The notes under the pieces: model-generated
Databases searched by the model: none
Seen by the model: the letters and a program-made list of their open reading frames with translations, nothing else
What the model was told of the DNA's origin: nothing
Program-made: the position numbers and the translations under genes
Assembly: GCA_002711995.1 (NCBI GenBank)
Contig: PASN01000008.1
Coordinates: 124,001-188,000 of the forward strand
Length of the DNA stretch: 64,000 bases
Origin: Halobacteriovoraceae bacterium
GTDB lineage: Bacteria > Bdellovibrionota > Bacteriovoracia > Bacteriovoracales > Bacteriovoracaceae
Direction of reading: 5' to 3'
In this document: in pieces, positions 9,552 through 17,069 of the stretch
How positions within the stretch are numbered: the first letter of the stretch is position 1
Layout of the letters: the number at the start of each line of letters is the position of its first letter

Positions 9552-10856
9552 TTAGGCTACTTTGGAGAAGTCCTTATCCTTAAATTTCTCAGGCCAATCA
9601 TGAAGGGCCTCTTCAAGGTACTGGTCTGCTTTTTTAGAGCCAGATTTATAAAGAGCTTGAATTAAGATTTCGGCCGCTAAAGGATGTCTATGACCATTAT
9701 TAAAAAGCTCCAACCCGCTGCTTACTAGTTCATCGATGGACATGTCGGAAGAGTTGGCCAAGTATGTAGAAACCATATAGCCAGTTTGATCCCCAGTGTC
9801 AGTAGGATATCGTCGTAAGACTTCCTGCGCCTCAGGGAACATCTTCTCTTCGACGTATTTAATAATCATGGCCTTTAAAAATTTTGGATCACCCATGCAT
9901 GAGATGCATATCTTATCAAAAATATCTTTGGCCTGGGATTTGTGTCCGTTAAAAAATCGGAAACGACCTAAAACGTACAAACCTGAACACATGTAATTCA
10001 CGACATCTGCTGGTCGCTCTTCAAGCTCGGTAAAGGTTTCATAGAACATTTCCAAATCGTCGTAGTTTTCGGTGACAACCGCTAGTCGCACTACTTCTTT
10101 CAAACGCTCAGGGTTGGCGGGAAAGTATTTTGCAATATTCTTTACAACAGAGTACGCCTCAGCATACTTTTTTTCTTTCTTAAAGAGCTCAAAAAGTCCA
10201 ACCAGACATTTAAAGTGAATTTTATTAACTTCTAGACCTTTTTTATAATCGGCTTTGGCCTCATCCACCTGATCTAAAAAGTACTTTGCCTGTCCATGAT
10301 AAAAAAGAGCAAGAGATGGCTGCTCAGTAAGTTTCATGGCCTCATCAAACACTTCCAAGGCCTTCTCATAATCTCCTTCAAGAAGGAGCTTTTTCCCTTC
10401 ATCGATCTTTTTCATATATTTGCTTGGATAGAGCTTATTGATAACAGCCGTTACCAAGCTTTTCTCCAGACTCTGAACCGTGTACGGCTTGATAATGAAG
10501 GAATCCACATCTTCCTCAGCAGCTTTGGCAACTGCCGATTGTGAAATATTTGAAGTTATAAGAATTAGCGTAGTATCGCTTAATTCTTTTTCCATCTGTC
10601 TATATTCTTTAAATAGATCAAATCCTGATCCACCCTGAACGTTAAAGTCAGAAAGAACTAGTTTAGGTTTCTCAGTCTTGATAGTCTCTAAGGCCTCAGA
10701 GTAGTGGGCCACAGAGAAGATTTGATTTCTTTTACACCCCATATCTATGAGGGTTTTTGCAAGTCTGCGCCTGGACGCAGAACTTTTGTCCACAATCAAG
10801 ACTTTGTTCTTCTCCAGAAATGCTTTAAAAAGTTCTTGTCTTTTTTGCGCTTTCAT
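9552..10856 (-). CDS. Response-regulator receiver domain fused to TPR repeats
   Basis: A 434-aa cytoplasmic signalling protein. Residues about 15-140 form a receiver domain: VLIVDKSSASRRRLAKTL, the phosphoacceptor Asp in VLSDFNVQGGSG, the Thr/Ser in LILITSN, and the Lys in FIIKPYTVQ. The first acidic position is VDK, so one Asp of the usual acidic pair is replaced. The rest is helical with TPR-like repeats (for example YEKALEVFDEAMKL, ALFYHGQAKYFLDQVDEAKADYKKGLEV). No DNA-binding or enzymatic output is seen, so protein-protein interaction is likely. It is last in an operon with the genes at 10863 and 11445. No cognate histidine kinase is in the window. Confidence 0.85.
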   Translation of the reverse strand: MKAQKRQELFKAFLEKNKVLIVDKSSASRRRLAKTLIDMGCKRNQIFSVAHYSEALETIKTEKPKLVLSDFNVQGGSGFDLFKEYRQMEKELSDTTLILITSNISQSAVAKAAEEDVDSFIIKPYTVQSLEKSLVTAVINKLYPSKYMKKIDEGKKLLLEGDYEKALEVFDEAMKLTEQPSLALFYHGQAKYFLDQVDEAKADYKKGLEVNKIHFKCLVGLFELFKKEKKYAEAYSVVKNIAKYFPANPERLKEVVRLAVVTENYDDLEMFYETFTELEERPADVVNYMCSGLYVLGRFRFFNGHKSQAKDIFDKICISCMGDPKFLKAMIIKYVEEKMFPEAQEVLRRYPTDTGDQTGYMVSTYLANSSDMSIDELVSSGLELFNNGHRHPLAAEILIQALYKSGSKKADQYLEEALHDWPEKFKDKDFSKVA

Positions 10857-10862
10857 TGCTTG

Positions 10863-11438
10863 TTAATCTTGCCCTTTTGCCTGCTTTATAAACTGATGTA
10901 TGTTTTCCTGTCTCTGTTGGTACAGGCCCATAAACTTATTATAAATTCTTTCATCAATCTCATCGATGGATATGGCCACACTCTCTTCACCATTTTCCAG
11001 TCCTTCAACGTCTTCAACCACTCCAGTTGTCTCAATTACCATTTTTTCACCAGCATAGATCAGTCGAATGAAGACTCTCACCTTTTCGGAGCTTTTAAAG
11101 TTTCCATCAGCTGTCGACACCACAAGCTCATCTGGAAAAAACTCCTCAAACCCACAGATATGATTCACACCTTCTCCGTCCTCATTCTCGTGGGTAACAA
11201 TAACCTTAACTTCACCGGACTCTAAGCTCAGCCCTCCACCGATCATATGATCAAGTGCGGGACCATCCTTTGGTGAAACTCTATTGGCCTCTACGACCTT
11301 AGATCTCAAATCTACATTCTTACTAAGTGGTGGATCAAAAAGTACTCCTCCACTAAGAGCATCTTCAATTTCACCCTCTTTAGCATCTCTCTCATCGATA
11401 CCAGTTGCGTGAGATGCATCATGAGCTTTAGTTCCCAA
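10863..11438 (-). CDS. Possible PilZ-like protein of unknown function
   Basis: A 191-aa acidic protein. The C-terminal half (about 100-190) ends with an FIRLIYAGE-type strand region and a long helix, reminiscent of divergent PilZ domains, but I do not see the RxxxR and D/NxSxxG c-di-GMP motifs, so this assignment is weak. The N-terminal part has EDALSGG and DPPLSK, echoing the PLSG repeats of the upstream gene product. The start is TTG: an AAGGAG lying over the stop of the upstream gene is 9 bp away, and no in-frame ATG exists nearby. It sits between the repeat protein gene and the receiver-TPR gene in a tight operon. Confidence 0.6.
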   Translation of the reverse strand: MGTKAHDASHATGIDERDAKEGEIEDALSGGVLFDPPLSKNVDLRSKVVEANRVSPKDGPALDHMIGGGLSLESGEVKVIVTHENEDGEGVNHICGFEEFFPDELVVSTADGNFKSSEKVRVFIRLIYAGEKMVIETTGVVEDVEGLENGEESVAISIDEIDERIYNKFMGLYQQRQENIHQFIKQAKGQD

Positions 11439-11444
11439 AGGAGC

Positions 11445-13676
11445 TTACTCCTTGAGCTTTCGGCCATGAGGTAAAAGAGGCTCGTCATGATCTCTTTCGA
11501 GTTCTTCTATTTCATCATTATCGGAATTTTTTGTCTCTGAATTAAGTCCATCTTTTTCATCACCTAATCGTGGCTTCGTTGATCCTTCTTGGACCTGATC
11601 AGGGTCTTTGACCTTACCAGGCCTAGGAAGTCCTGGGCCATCTTTTTCTAGTCCATTTTCAACATCTGAACTGGGTTTTTCATTAATTTCCTCTAATATG
11701 GGATCTCTCTCAAGCTCTTCAAGGTCTTCTTCTATTGGAGGATTACCACTTAGAGGGCCATGATTGATGTGGTCCGTTTTTGATTTTCCGCCAAGTTCGG
11801 GTTGTCCCTCACTATCATTAGATCCAGAGCGATTTTTCTTGTTTTTGGCCTGAGTACCAATCTCTCCACTAAGTGGATCTCTATCTAATTCCTCAGTATT
11901 GGAGCTTCCACTTAAAGGAGCACCGTCGGTCTCTTCATTAAAGCTGTTGTTATTTCCGTTTTCTTCTTTAACTTTCCCTGGATTAACTTTTCCTTCTAGC
12001 TGAGGGGAGGATAAATCATCTGTATAGCCTTTTCCTTTGTCATGGGACTCGATAGGCGTTTCATCATAACCGCTGGACTCCGTGGAAGGTTTTTTCTTTT
12101 TTGCACCTTCAATTTCACCACTCAGAGGCTCACGATCAACTTCCTCCAAGGCTCCCTTTCCATTGTAATGCTTATCTATTTTCTCTTCTTGATAAGCGCC
12201 GTTTTTATCTTTGCGCTCTTTTTTTGATCCTTCAGTTAACTCTCCACTTAGAGGGTCTCTATCAACTTCTTCTTGAGAGCCTTGGCCTTCATAATGCTTA
12301 TCAATTGCCTCTTCTTGAAAGTTATTTTTCTTATCTTCTTCCGATGCGTTTTTGGATCCTTCCGTCTCTCCACTCAAAGGTCCATGATCGATTTCATCAG
12401 TGGAGCTTTTACCAGATAGGTTTCCATCGATTGGAGCTTCTTGATAGCCAGATTTTTTCTTATCTTTTTCTTCAACTACCGGTCCATGGTTAATGTCGCC
12501 ACTTAGAGGGCCTCCATCAAATTCATCTGTCTTTGATTTTCCTTCAAGATTTCCGCCAAGGTCGTCCTCTTGATAGTTGTTTTTGCCCTCTTTTTTATCC
12601 CCTTCCAACTGGTCGGTGGAACTCTTTCCCTCTAATTTGTCATCTAGATGATCGGTGCTCGATTCACCTTCATAATGGCCGCCTACTTCGTCAGCGCTGC
12701 CACCCTCCAAACTGTCGTTTGTCTCGCCACTTTCCTTATCCTTGTCAAAGGCAAAAGAGCTTTCACATGTTTGCAAAATGTACTGCTCTTTAGTCATGGC
12801 GTATGAGGAGTTTTCAGGAATGAGGACCTGTCCATTTTCGTATTTAATGCGGGAAAAGACCTTCCCTTCCTTCGTGTAGAAATAGAGATGAGGTCTTTCC
12901 GAAGAAAAACTCCAACGATTGATTTTCCAATCAAACTCAGGCCTGGAGCCTGAGAAGTACCACGCGCCATCTTCCATAATCAACTGTCCATCAGGGTCTT
13001 TCAAGACAAACTTCCAGGTAGGAAGCCTATCACCTGGTTGTGGATCTAACTCCATCCACTTGCCCATATGAGGTGATGGACCTAAAAGCCGAGACAGATA
13101 ACGCTTTAATATTTTCTTATGATCTATTTTTAATTTTGATATCCAAATATCACTTGGAAGTGTCAGTGCCTCAATGTGTTTAAAGTCTTCTTTCCTTCCA
13201 TTCGGGCCTGTTGCCTCCTTGGCGCTGGAGTTGTTGGCCCTCTGCTGAAAAGCCGCGTCCTTTTCTTCTTGAATCAGCTGTGCTCGAATATTTTTCGACC
13301 AAAAGTTAATCTTAAAACTAAAGGTCTTAGAAGTAATATTTCTTGGATTTAGAACTTCTTGACACCCATACTTTGCAAGAATTTTCTCAACCTTCTTACT
13401 TTTAACAAAAGAGAGGCAGGCAGCCTTTAAAAGCCCCTTTTTTAAAAGCTTTTTTTGGGACTTTAGCAAGGTCACAGCGGCCTGAAGATCTGGTTTGGTC
13501 TCAACTTTAAAAAGAATGATTCCATTGCCACTCATAGACAAGAGCTGATTAACTTCAGAAGGATTGTCGACATCGGCCGTTTCGTAATCGTCCTGGCCTT
13601 GATAATAGCGCATAAGCTCGCCAATCATTGGCAGATTCTTAGGCACATTGAAAAAGACGATGTTTATTTTACTCAT
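11445..13676 (-). CDS. Large acidic repeat protein with N-terminal pseudo-receiver-like domain
   Basis: An unrecognised 743-aa protein. Residues 1 to about 125 resemble a receiver fold without a phosphoacceptor Asp (strand INIVFFNVP, then GIILFKVETKP where the Asp should be). About 180-310 is a Trp- and Pro-rich globular segment (WKFVLKDPDG, WYFSGSRPEFDW, HLYFYTKEGKVF). From about 320 to 645 the chain is low-complexity and highly charged, built from degenerate units containing GKSSTDE, YQEE.IDKHY and DRDPLSGE. PLSG occurs seven times. The final 100 residues are acidic and Pro-rich. No signal peptide or membrane helix is seen, so it is probably cytoplasmic. It is the first gene of an operon with two signalling-type proteins. 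Confidence 0.75.
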   Translation of the reverse strand: MSKINIVFFNVPKNLPMIGELMRYYQGQDDYETADVDNPSEVNQLLSMSGNGIILFKVETKPDLQAAVTLLKSQKKLLKKGLLKAACLSFVKSKKVEKILAKYGCQEVLNPRNITSKTFSFKINFWSKNIRAQLIQEEKDAAFQQRANNSSAKEATGPNGRKEDFKHIEALTLPSDIWISKLKIDHKKILKRYLSRLLGPSPHMGKWMELDPQPGDRLPTWKFVLKDPDGQLIMEDGAWYFSGSRPEFDWKINRWSFSSERPHLYFYTKEGKVFSRIKYENGQVLIPENSSYAMTKEQYILQTCESSFAFDKDKESGETNDSLEGGSADEVGGHYEGESSTDHLDDKLEGKSSTDQLEGDKKEGKNNYQEDDLGGNLEGKSKTDEFDGGPLSGDINHGPVVEEKDKKKSGYQEAPIDGNLSGKSSTDEIDHGPLSGETEGSKNASEEDKKNNFQEEAIDKHYEGQGSQEEVDRDPLSGELTEGSKKERKDKNGAYQEEKIDKHYNGKGALEEVDREPLSGEIEGAKKKKPSTESSGYDETPIESHDKGKGYTDDLSSPQLEGKVNPGKVKEENGNNNSFNEETDGAPLSGSSNTEELDRDPLSGEIGTQAKNKKNRSGSNDSEGQPELGGKSKTDHINHGPLSGNPPIEEDLEELERDPILEEINEKPSSDVENGLEKDGPGLPRPGKVKDPDQVQEGSTKPRLGDEKDGLNSETKNSDNDEIEELERDHDEPLLPHGRKLKE
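11745..12725 (-). repeat. Degenerate coding repeats (PLSG/GKSSTD units)
   Basis: Inside the gene at 11445-13676. Translated units of about 40-50 residues repeat the order YQE..I..., G.S.TDE or EEVDR, then PLSGE and a Lys-rich linker. At DNA level the minus-strand words for PLSGE (seen on the plus strand as tctccacttagagg variants) recur seven times with drift, so this is an old, diverging intragenic repeat rather than a fresh tandem duplication. Confidence 0.75.
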
Positions 13677-13843
13677 AGCAGCTGGTTTTAATCCTTATCT
13701 TGTAGTCTTTTCGGAATCCCAATGCAGAACTGTAAAGAAAATCTTTAAACTCCTTGAGTTCATTACTTAATTATTTCTTAATTCCATCGCTTTAGAAAAT
13801 ACAGCACCTTGCCGATGCGAAAGTGCAGGGAATTGAAATAAAA

Positions 13844-15232
13844 ATGGAAAATGAAGAAACTGAAGACAAAATTGATCTTCTTCAAGAAATAGTTGACCAC
13901 AACGATAAAGAAAAGTTGGTAGAGGCCTTCGAGGACTTTCCCACAGCAGTGGTTGTTGAATTTCTTGAAGAGAAGAGTGAAACGGAAGTTATAAAGTTTC
14001 TAAATCTTTTAGAGCCGGAAGACTGTGGGAGAATCTTCTCCTACATGCCTGTGGACAAACAATACGAGCTCTGCAAGATCCTGGATAAAAGAACGTTTTC
14101 TGTTATCTTCACCAACATGTACTCTGACTCAAGAGCCGACCTTTTTCAGGAGTTTTCCAAAGAGGAGCAAATTGCCATTCTTCCCTATTTAGATAAAAAA
14201 ACCAGAGAAGATGTAATTGTTCTTTCTGCCTATCCTCCAGAAACAGCTGGTGGAATTATGAACACGGACTTTGCCACAATTGTAATTACAATGACCTGCC
14301 AACAGGCCCTGGCAAAAGTTAGGCACGACGCTCCATCTGGTAAAATGATTTACTATATTTATGTAGTAAATGAAGACATGGAGATGCTTGGGATTGTCAC
14401 AATCAAAGATTTAATTCTTGCTGATCCTAAGGAGATTGTGCGCGACCTTGTTAATGAGAACTACGTCCATGTAGATGTTAATGATGACAGAGAGAATGTG
14501 GCAATGATGATTGAAAAGCATGACCTTGTTGCCATCCCTGTACTTAATAGCTTAAAGCAGCTTGTGGGAATTGTAAGTCACGAGGAAGCTTTAGATGTAA
14601 TCCGCGCAGAACACACAGAAGATATGGAAAAGTTCATGGGGATTGTTCCCTCAGAAGAAGAGATGACTTACTTAGACACGCCTTCGCTAGCACACTTTAA
14701 AAAGCGAGTCGTTTGGCTTGTATCCCTAGCTGCGATAGGCCTGATTTCAGGAGTCATAATTCACCACTATCAACTAGTCCTTGAGCAACTGATAATTCTT
14801 GCTCTCTACATGCCAATGATGACTGCAACAGGTGGCAATACAGGCTCCCAGGCCGCAACTGTTGTTATTAGAGCAATAGCCCTAAATCAAACCAACGAAG
14901 AAGATTGGGTTAAAATTCTTTTCAAAGAATTCAAGGTCTCTTTTATGCTGTCCCTGTGTGTAGGAGGTCTTGTATATATTAAAATCGCCTTTTTAACATC
15001 CACATCCCTTCTTCCTGAGGGGTTAACTTTTGGTTTTGTCGCAATGATCATTGCTTTGGCAATTGGCATGCAAGTAATCACTTCGGCCATCGTCGGAGCA
15101 GGCCTTCCACTTTTGGTAAGAAGACTCGGAGGTGACCCGGCCGTTGCGGCGAGTCCGGCCATTACGACAACCGTTGATATCACTGGTCTTCTAATCTACT
15201 TTACGATAGCATCTTACGCGTTGAATCTTTAA
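13844..15232 (+). CDS. mgtE: MgtE-family magnesium transporter
   Basis: A Mg2+ channel/transporter of the inner membrane. The MgtE N domain (about 1-130, VVVEFLEEKSETEVIKFL and following helical repeats) is followed by ETAGGIMNTDFATI, two CBS domains (about 140-260, IYVVNEDMEMLGIVTIKDL and VAIPVLNSLKQLVGIVS), and five membrane helices from about 285 with the pore signature ATGGNTGSQA. The cytosolic domains normally sense Mg2+ and gate the channel. I prefer ATG at 13844, though a GTG 7 codons upstream (13823) is in frame; neither has an ideal SD. manC follows after 13 bp. Confidence 0.93.
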   Translation: MENEETEDKIDLLQEIVDHNDKEKLVEAFEDFPTAVVVEFLEEKSETEVIKFLNLLEPEDCGRIFSYMPVDKQYELCKILDKRTFSVIFTNMYSDSRADLFQEFSKEEQIAILPYLDKKTREDVIVLSAYPPETAGGIMNTDFATIVITMTCQQALAKVRHDAPSGKMIYYIYVVNEDMEMLGIVTIKDLILADPKEIVRDLVNENYVHVDVNDDRENVAMMIEKHDLVAIPVLNSLKQLVGIVSHEEALDVIRAEHTEDMEKFMGIVPSEEEMTYLDTPSLAHFKKRVVWLVSLAAIGLISGVIIHHYQLVLEQLIILALYMPMMTATGGNTGSQAATVVIRAIALNQTNEEDWVKILFKEFKVSFMLSLCVGGLVYIKIAFLTSTSLLPEGLTFGFVAMIIALAIGMQVITSAIVGAGLPLLVRRLGGDPAVAASPAITTTVDITGLLIYFTIASYALNL

Positions 15233-15245
15233 AAAAGGAAACCGC

Positions 15246-16262
15246 GTGAAAACAGTAATACTTTGTGGAGGCTCTGGCACACGTCTATGGCCAGTGAGTA
15301 GAAAGAAAAGTCCCAAGCAATTCGCAAAGATCTTCAACGGCGAATCCTTATTTGAAAAAACGGTAAAAAGAAATCAGAGTTTGGCCCAAGAATTTGTCAT
15401 TGTGGTGAACCAAGCGCAATTGGATCTATGCAAGAGTCAAATAAATTCAAAGGCAACATTTCTTGCTGAGTCAATTGGCAGAAACACCGCTCCCGCAATA
15501 GCTTTAGCAGCACTTTTTAGTGACCCGGAAGATATCCTATTGGTTTTACCAAGTGATCACCTTATTAAAGACATGGACATTTATAAGAGCTGTGTAGAAC
15601 AAGCACAAGCTTTTGCCAAAGAAGACAAACTTGTAACTTTCGGCATAAAAGCGGCGCACCCTGAAACTGGCTATGGGTATATTGAAGCGGATGGCAATGA
15701 AGTTTTGAGCTTCAAGGAAAAGCCTAATAAAGAGTTGGCCCAGAAATATGTGGAAAGCGGCAAGTACTTTTGGAACTCAGGGATGTTTTGTTTTAAGGCT
15801 AGAGTCTTTCTCGAAGAGCTTCAAAAGCATGCGCCTGAAATGCATGCAGCATGTCTTGAAGCAAAGAACCAACTAGATCAGGGAAGTGAAATTACACTTA
15901 CTCAAGAAGTAATGTCCAAAATACCAGCACAGAGTATAGACTATGCTGTTATGGAGAAAAGTGACAAAGTTAAGGTTGTTCCATCTCACTTCCATTGGAG
16001 TGATCTTGGCTCTTTCGACTCTCTTTATCATGAATTTGAAAAAGATGAATCAGGCAACGCGACAGATGCTAATTTGGTGCAAATCGAATCGGAGAACAAC
16101 CTTGTGCTTTCCAATAAAAAAGTAGTCGCAACTTTTAATGTTAAGGATTTGATCATTATCGATACAGAAGACGCACTTCTTATTGGCAAGCGTGGTGAGA
16201 CTCAGAAAGTGAAGGAGCTCATGACCAAGGTTGTAAAAGAAAGACCTGAACTAGCTGAGTAG
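15246..16262 (+). CDS. manC: Mannose-1-phosphate guanylyltransferase
   Basis: Makes GDP-mannose from GTP and mannose-1-P. The 338-aa protein opens with the nucleotidyltransferase signature GGSGTRLWPVSRKKSPKQF and contains ESIGRNTAPAIALAAL, LPSDHLI, GYGYIE, FKEKPN and FWNSGMF, all GMP-pyrophosphorylase motifs. It lacks the C-terminal isomerase domain of bifunctional ManC, consistent with a separate manA at the window start. The GTG start has an AAGGAA SD. The last 12 bp overlap the convergent nagB. Confidence 0.93.
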   Translation: MKTVILCGGSGTRLWPVSRKKSPKQFAKIFNGESLFEKTVKRNQSLAQEFVIVVNQAQLDLCKSQINSKATFLAESIGRNTAPAIALAALFSDPEDILLVLPSDHLIKDMDIYKSCVEQAQAFAKEDKLVTFGIKAAHPETGYGYIEADGNEVLSFKEKPNKELAQKYVESGKYFWNSGMFCFKARVFLEELQKHAPEMHAACLEAKNQLDQGSEITLTQEVMSKIPAQSIDYAVMEKSDKVKVVPSHFHWSDLGSFDSLYHEFEKDESGNATDANLVQIESENNLVLSNKKVVATFNVKDLIIIDTEDALLIGKRGETQKVKELMTKVVKERPELAE

Positions 16263-16976
16263 CGAAGCACTATCTCTATCCAATGCGAGCAATGCATTTG
16301 GATGCGTTTTTAAAAAGCTAGCGGGAAGGTCTGAGCTTACTTCGATTTCAATGAGGTTCTTAATAATTTCGGCCTTTGATTTGCCTGTGGCTAAAAGGAT
16401 TATTTCCTTGGCCTCCAAAATAGTTCCTACCCCCATAGTCATCGCCTTCATAGGTATCTGAGCGTCTTTAAATAAAGGCCTATTGGAATCAATTGTTTTT
16501 TGGGAAAGATTTACGGCCCTAGTTCTTGAGTCAATGCTTGAACCGGGCTCATTAAGTCCTATATGGCCATTCAGTCCTATTCCCAAAATTTGCAAGTCAA
16601 TCCCGCCTGAAGCAGCGATAGAATCTTCATACTCTTTTGCCGCTTCTTCCAAGTTTTGTGAGTGTACATTAGGCAGAAAAGTATTTTCCTGTTTAAAGCC
16701 TAGAGGGTTAAAAATATGAAAATCCAGGTAATAGCGGTAGCTATTTTCATCATGAGGTTCAAGCCCAATATATTCGTCAAGTGCAAAAGCTTTTGTGTTA
16801 GAGCAATCGAACGGGGTGGTTTTATACCTATTGGAAAGATGATTATAGACAGCATCCATTGTTCGTCCAGTAGCAAGGCCTAGCGTTGCTTTTGGTGACT
16901 TTTCAATTAAGCTGCTTATTTTTTTTGCGGCAAATTTGCTGGCCTCACTGGCCGAATCAAAAATCTTTATCTTCAC
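16251..16976 (-). CDS. nagB: Glucosamine-6-phosphate deaminase
   Basis: Converts glucosamine-6-P to fructose-6-P and ammonia, feeding amino sugars (for example from peptidoglycan) into glycolysis and potentially into the ManA/ManC route. Motifs: GLATGRTMDAVY, FALDEYIGL, the LGIGLNGHIGLNEPG active-site stretch, and MTMGVGTIL. I place the start at GTG 16976, 241 aa, because GGGGGA lies 5 bp upstream and the protein then begins with the usual beta strand. An ATG at 16997 would add seven residues and has no such SD. Its 3' end overlaps manC by 12 bp. Confidence 0.93.
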   Translation of the reverse strand: MKIKIFDSASEASKFAAKKISSLIEKSPKATLGLATGRTMDAVYNHLSNRYKTTPFDCSNTKAFALDEYIGLEPHDENSYRYYLDFHIFNPLGFKQENTFLPNVHSQNLEEAAKEYEDSIAASGGIDLQILGIGLNGHIGLNEPGSSIDSRTRAVNLSQKTIDSNRPLFKDAQIPMKAMTMGVGTILEAKEIILLATGKSKAEIIKNLIEIEVSSDLPASFLKTHPNALLALDRDSASLLS

Positions 16977-17013
16977 GAAATCCCCCACCAGAAGCATGTT
17001 TCAGTGTAAAAAA

Positions 17014-17026
17014 TTCTGATTCCGAA
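17014..17026. promoter_or_regulatory. 13-bp palindrome, candidate activator site A
   Basis: TTCTGATTCCGAA, set within a longer inverted repeat AAATTC-N7-GAATTT (17011-17029), lies 44 bp upstream of the NtrC-type activator gene. It matches the palindrome at 18224-18236 in 12 of 13 positions. It may be an autoregulatory site of the activator. Confidence 0.45.
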
Positions 17027-17069
17027 TTTACTTTTTGAAACCGGAACGGCATGCAACTAGTATATCGCT

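Noticed and set aside
11745-12725. CRISPR-like regular repeats
   Set aside because: The repeats lie inside one long open frame, are degenerate, vary in length and encode a protein pattern.
12101-12793. Long frames on the plus strand opposite the acidic repeat protein
   Set aside because: They are antisense shadows produced by the repetitive, purine-biased coding strand; no SD or sensible protein pattern.
13710-13722. TTCGGAATCCCAA as a further site for the sigma-54 activator
   Set aside because: It matches the palindrome in 12 of 13 bases, but no GG-N10-GC promoter lies near it on either strand, so a chance match is likely.
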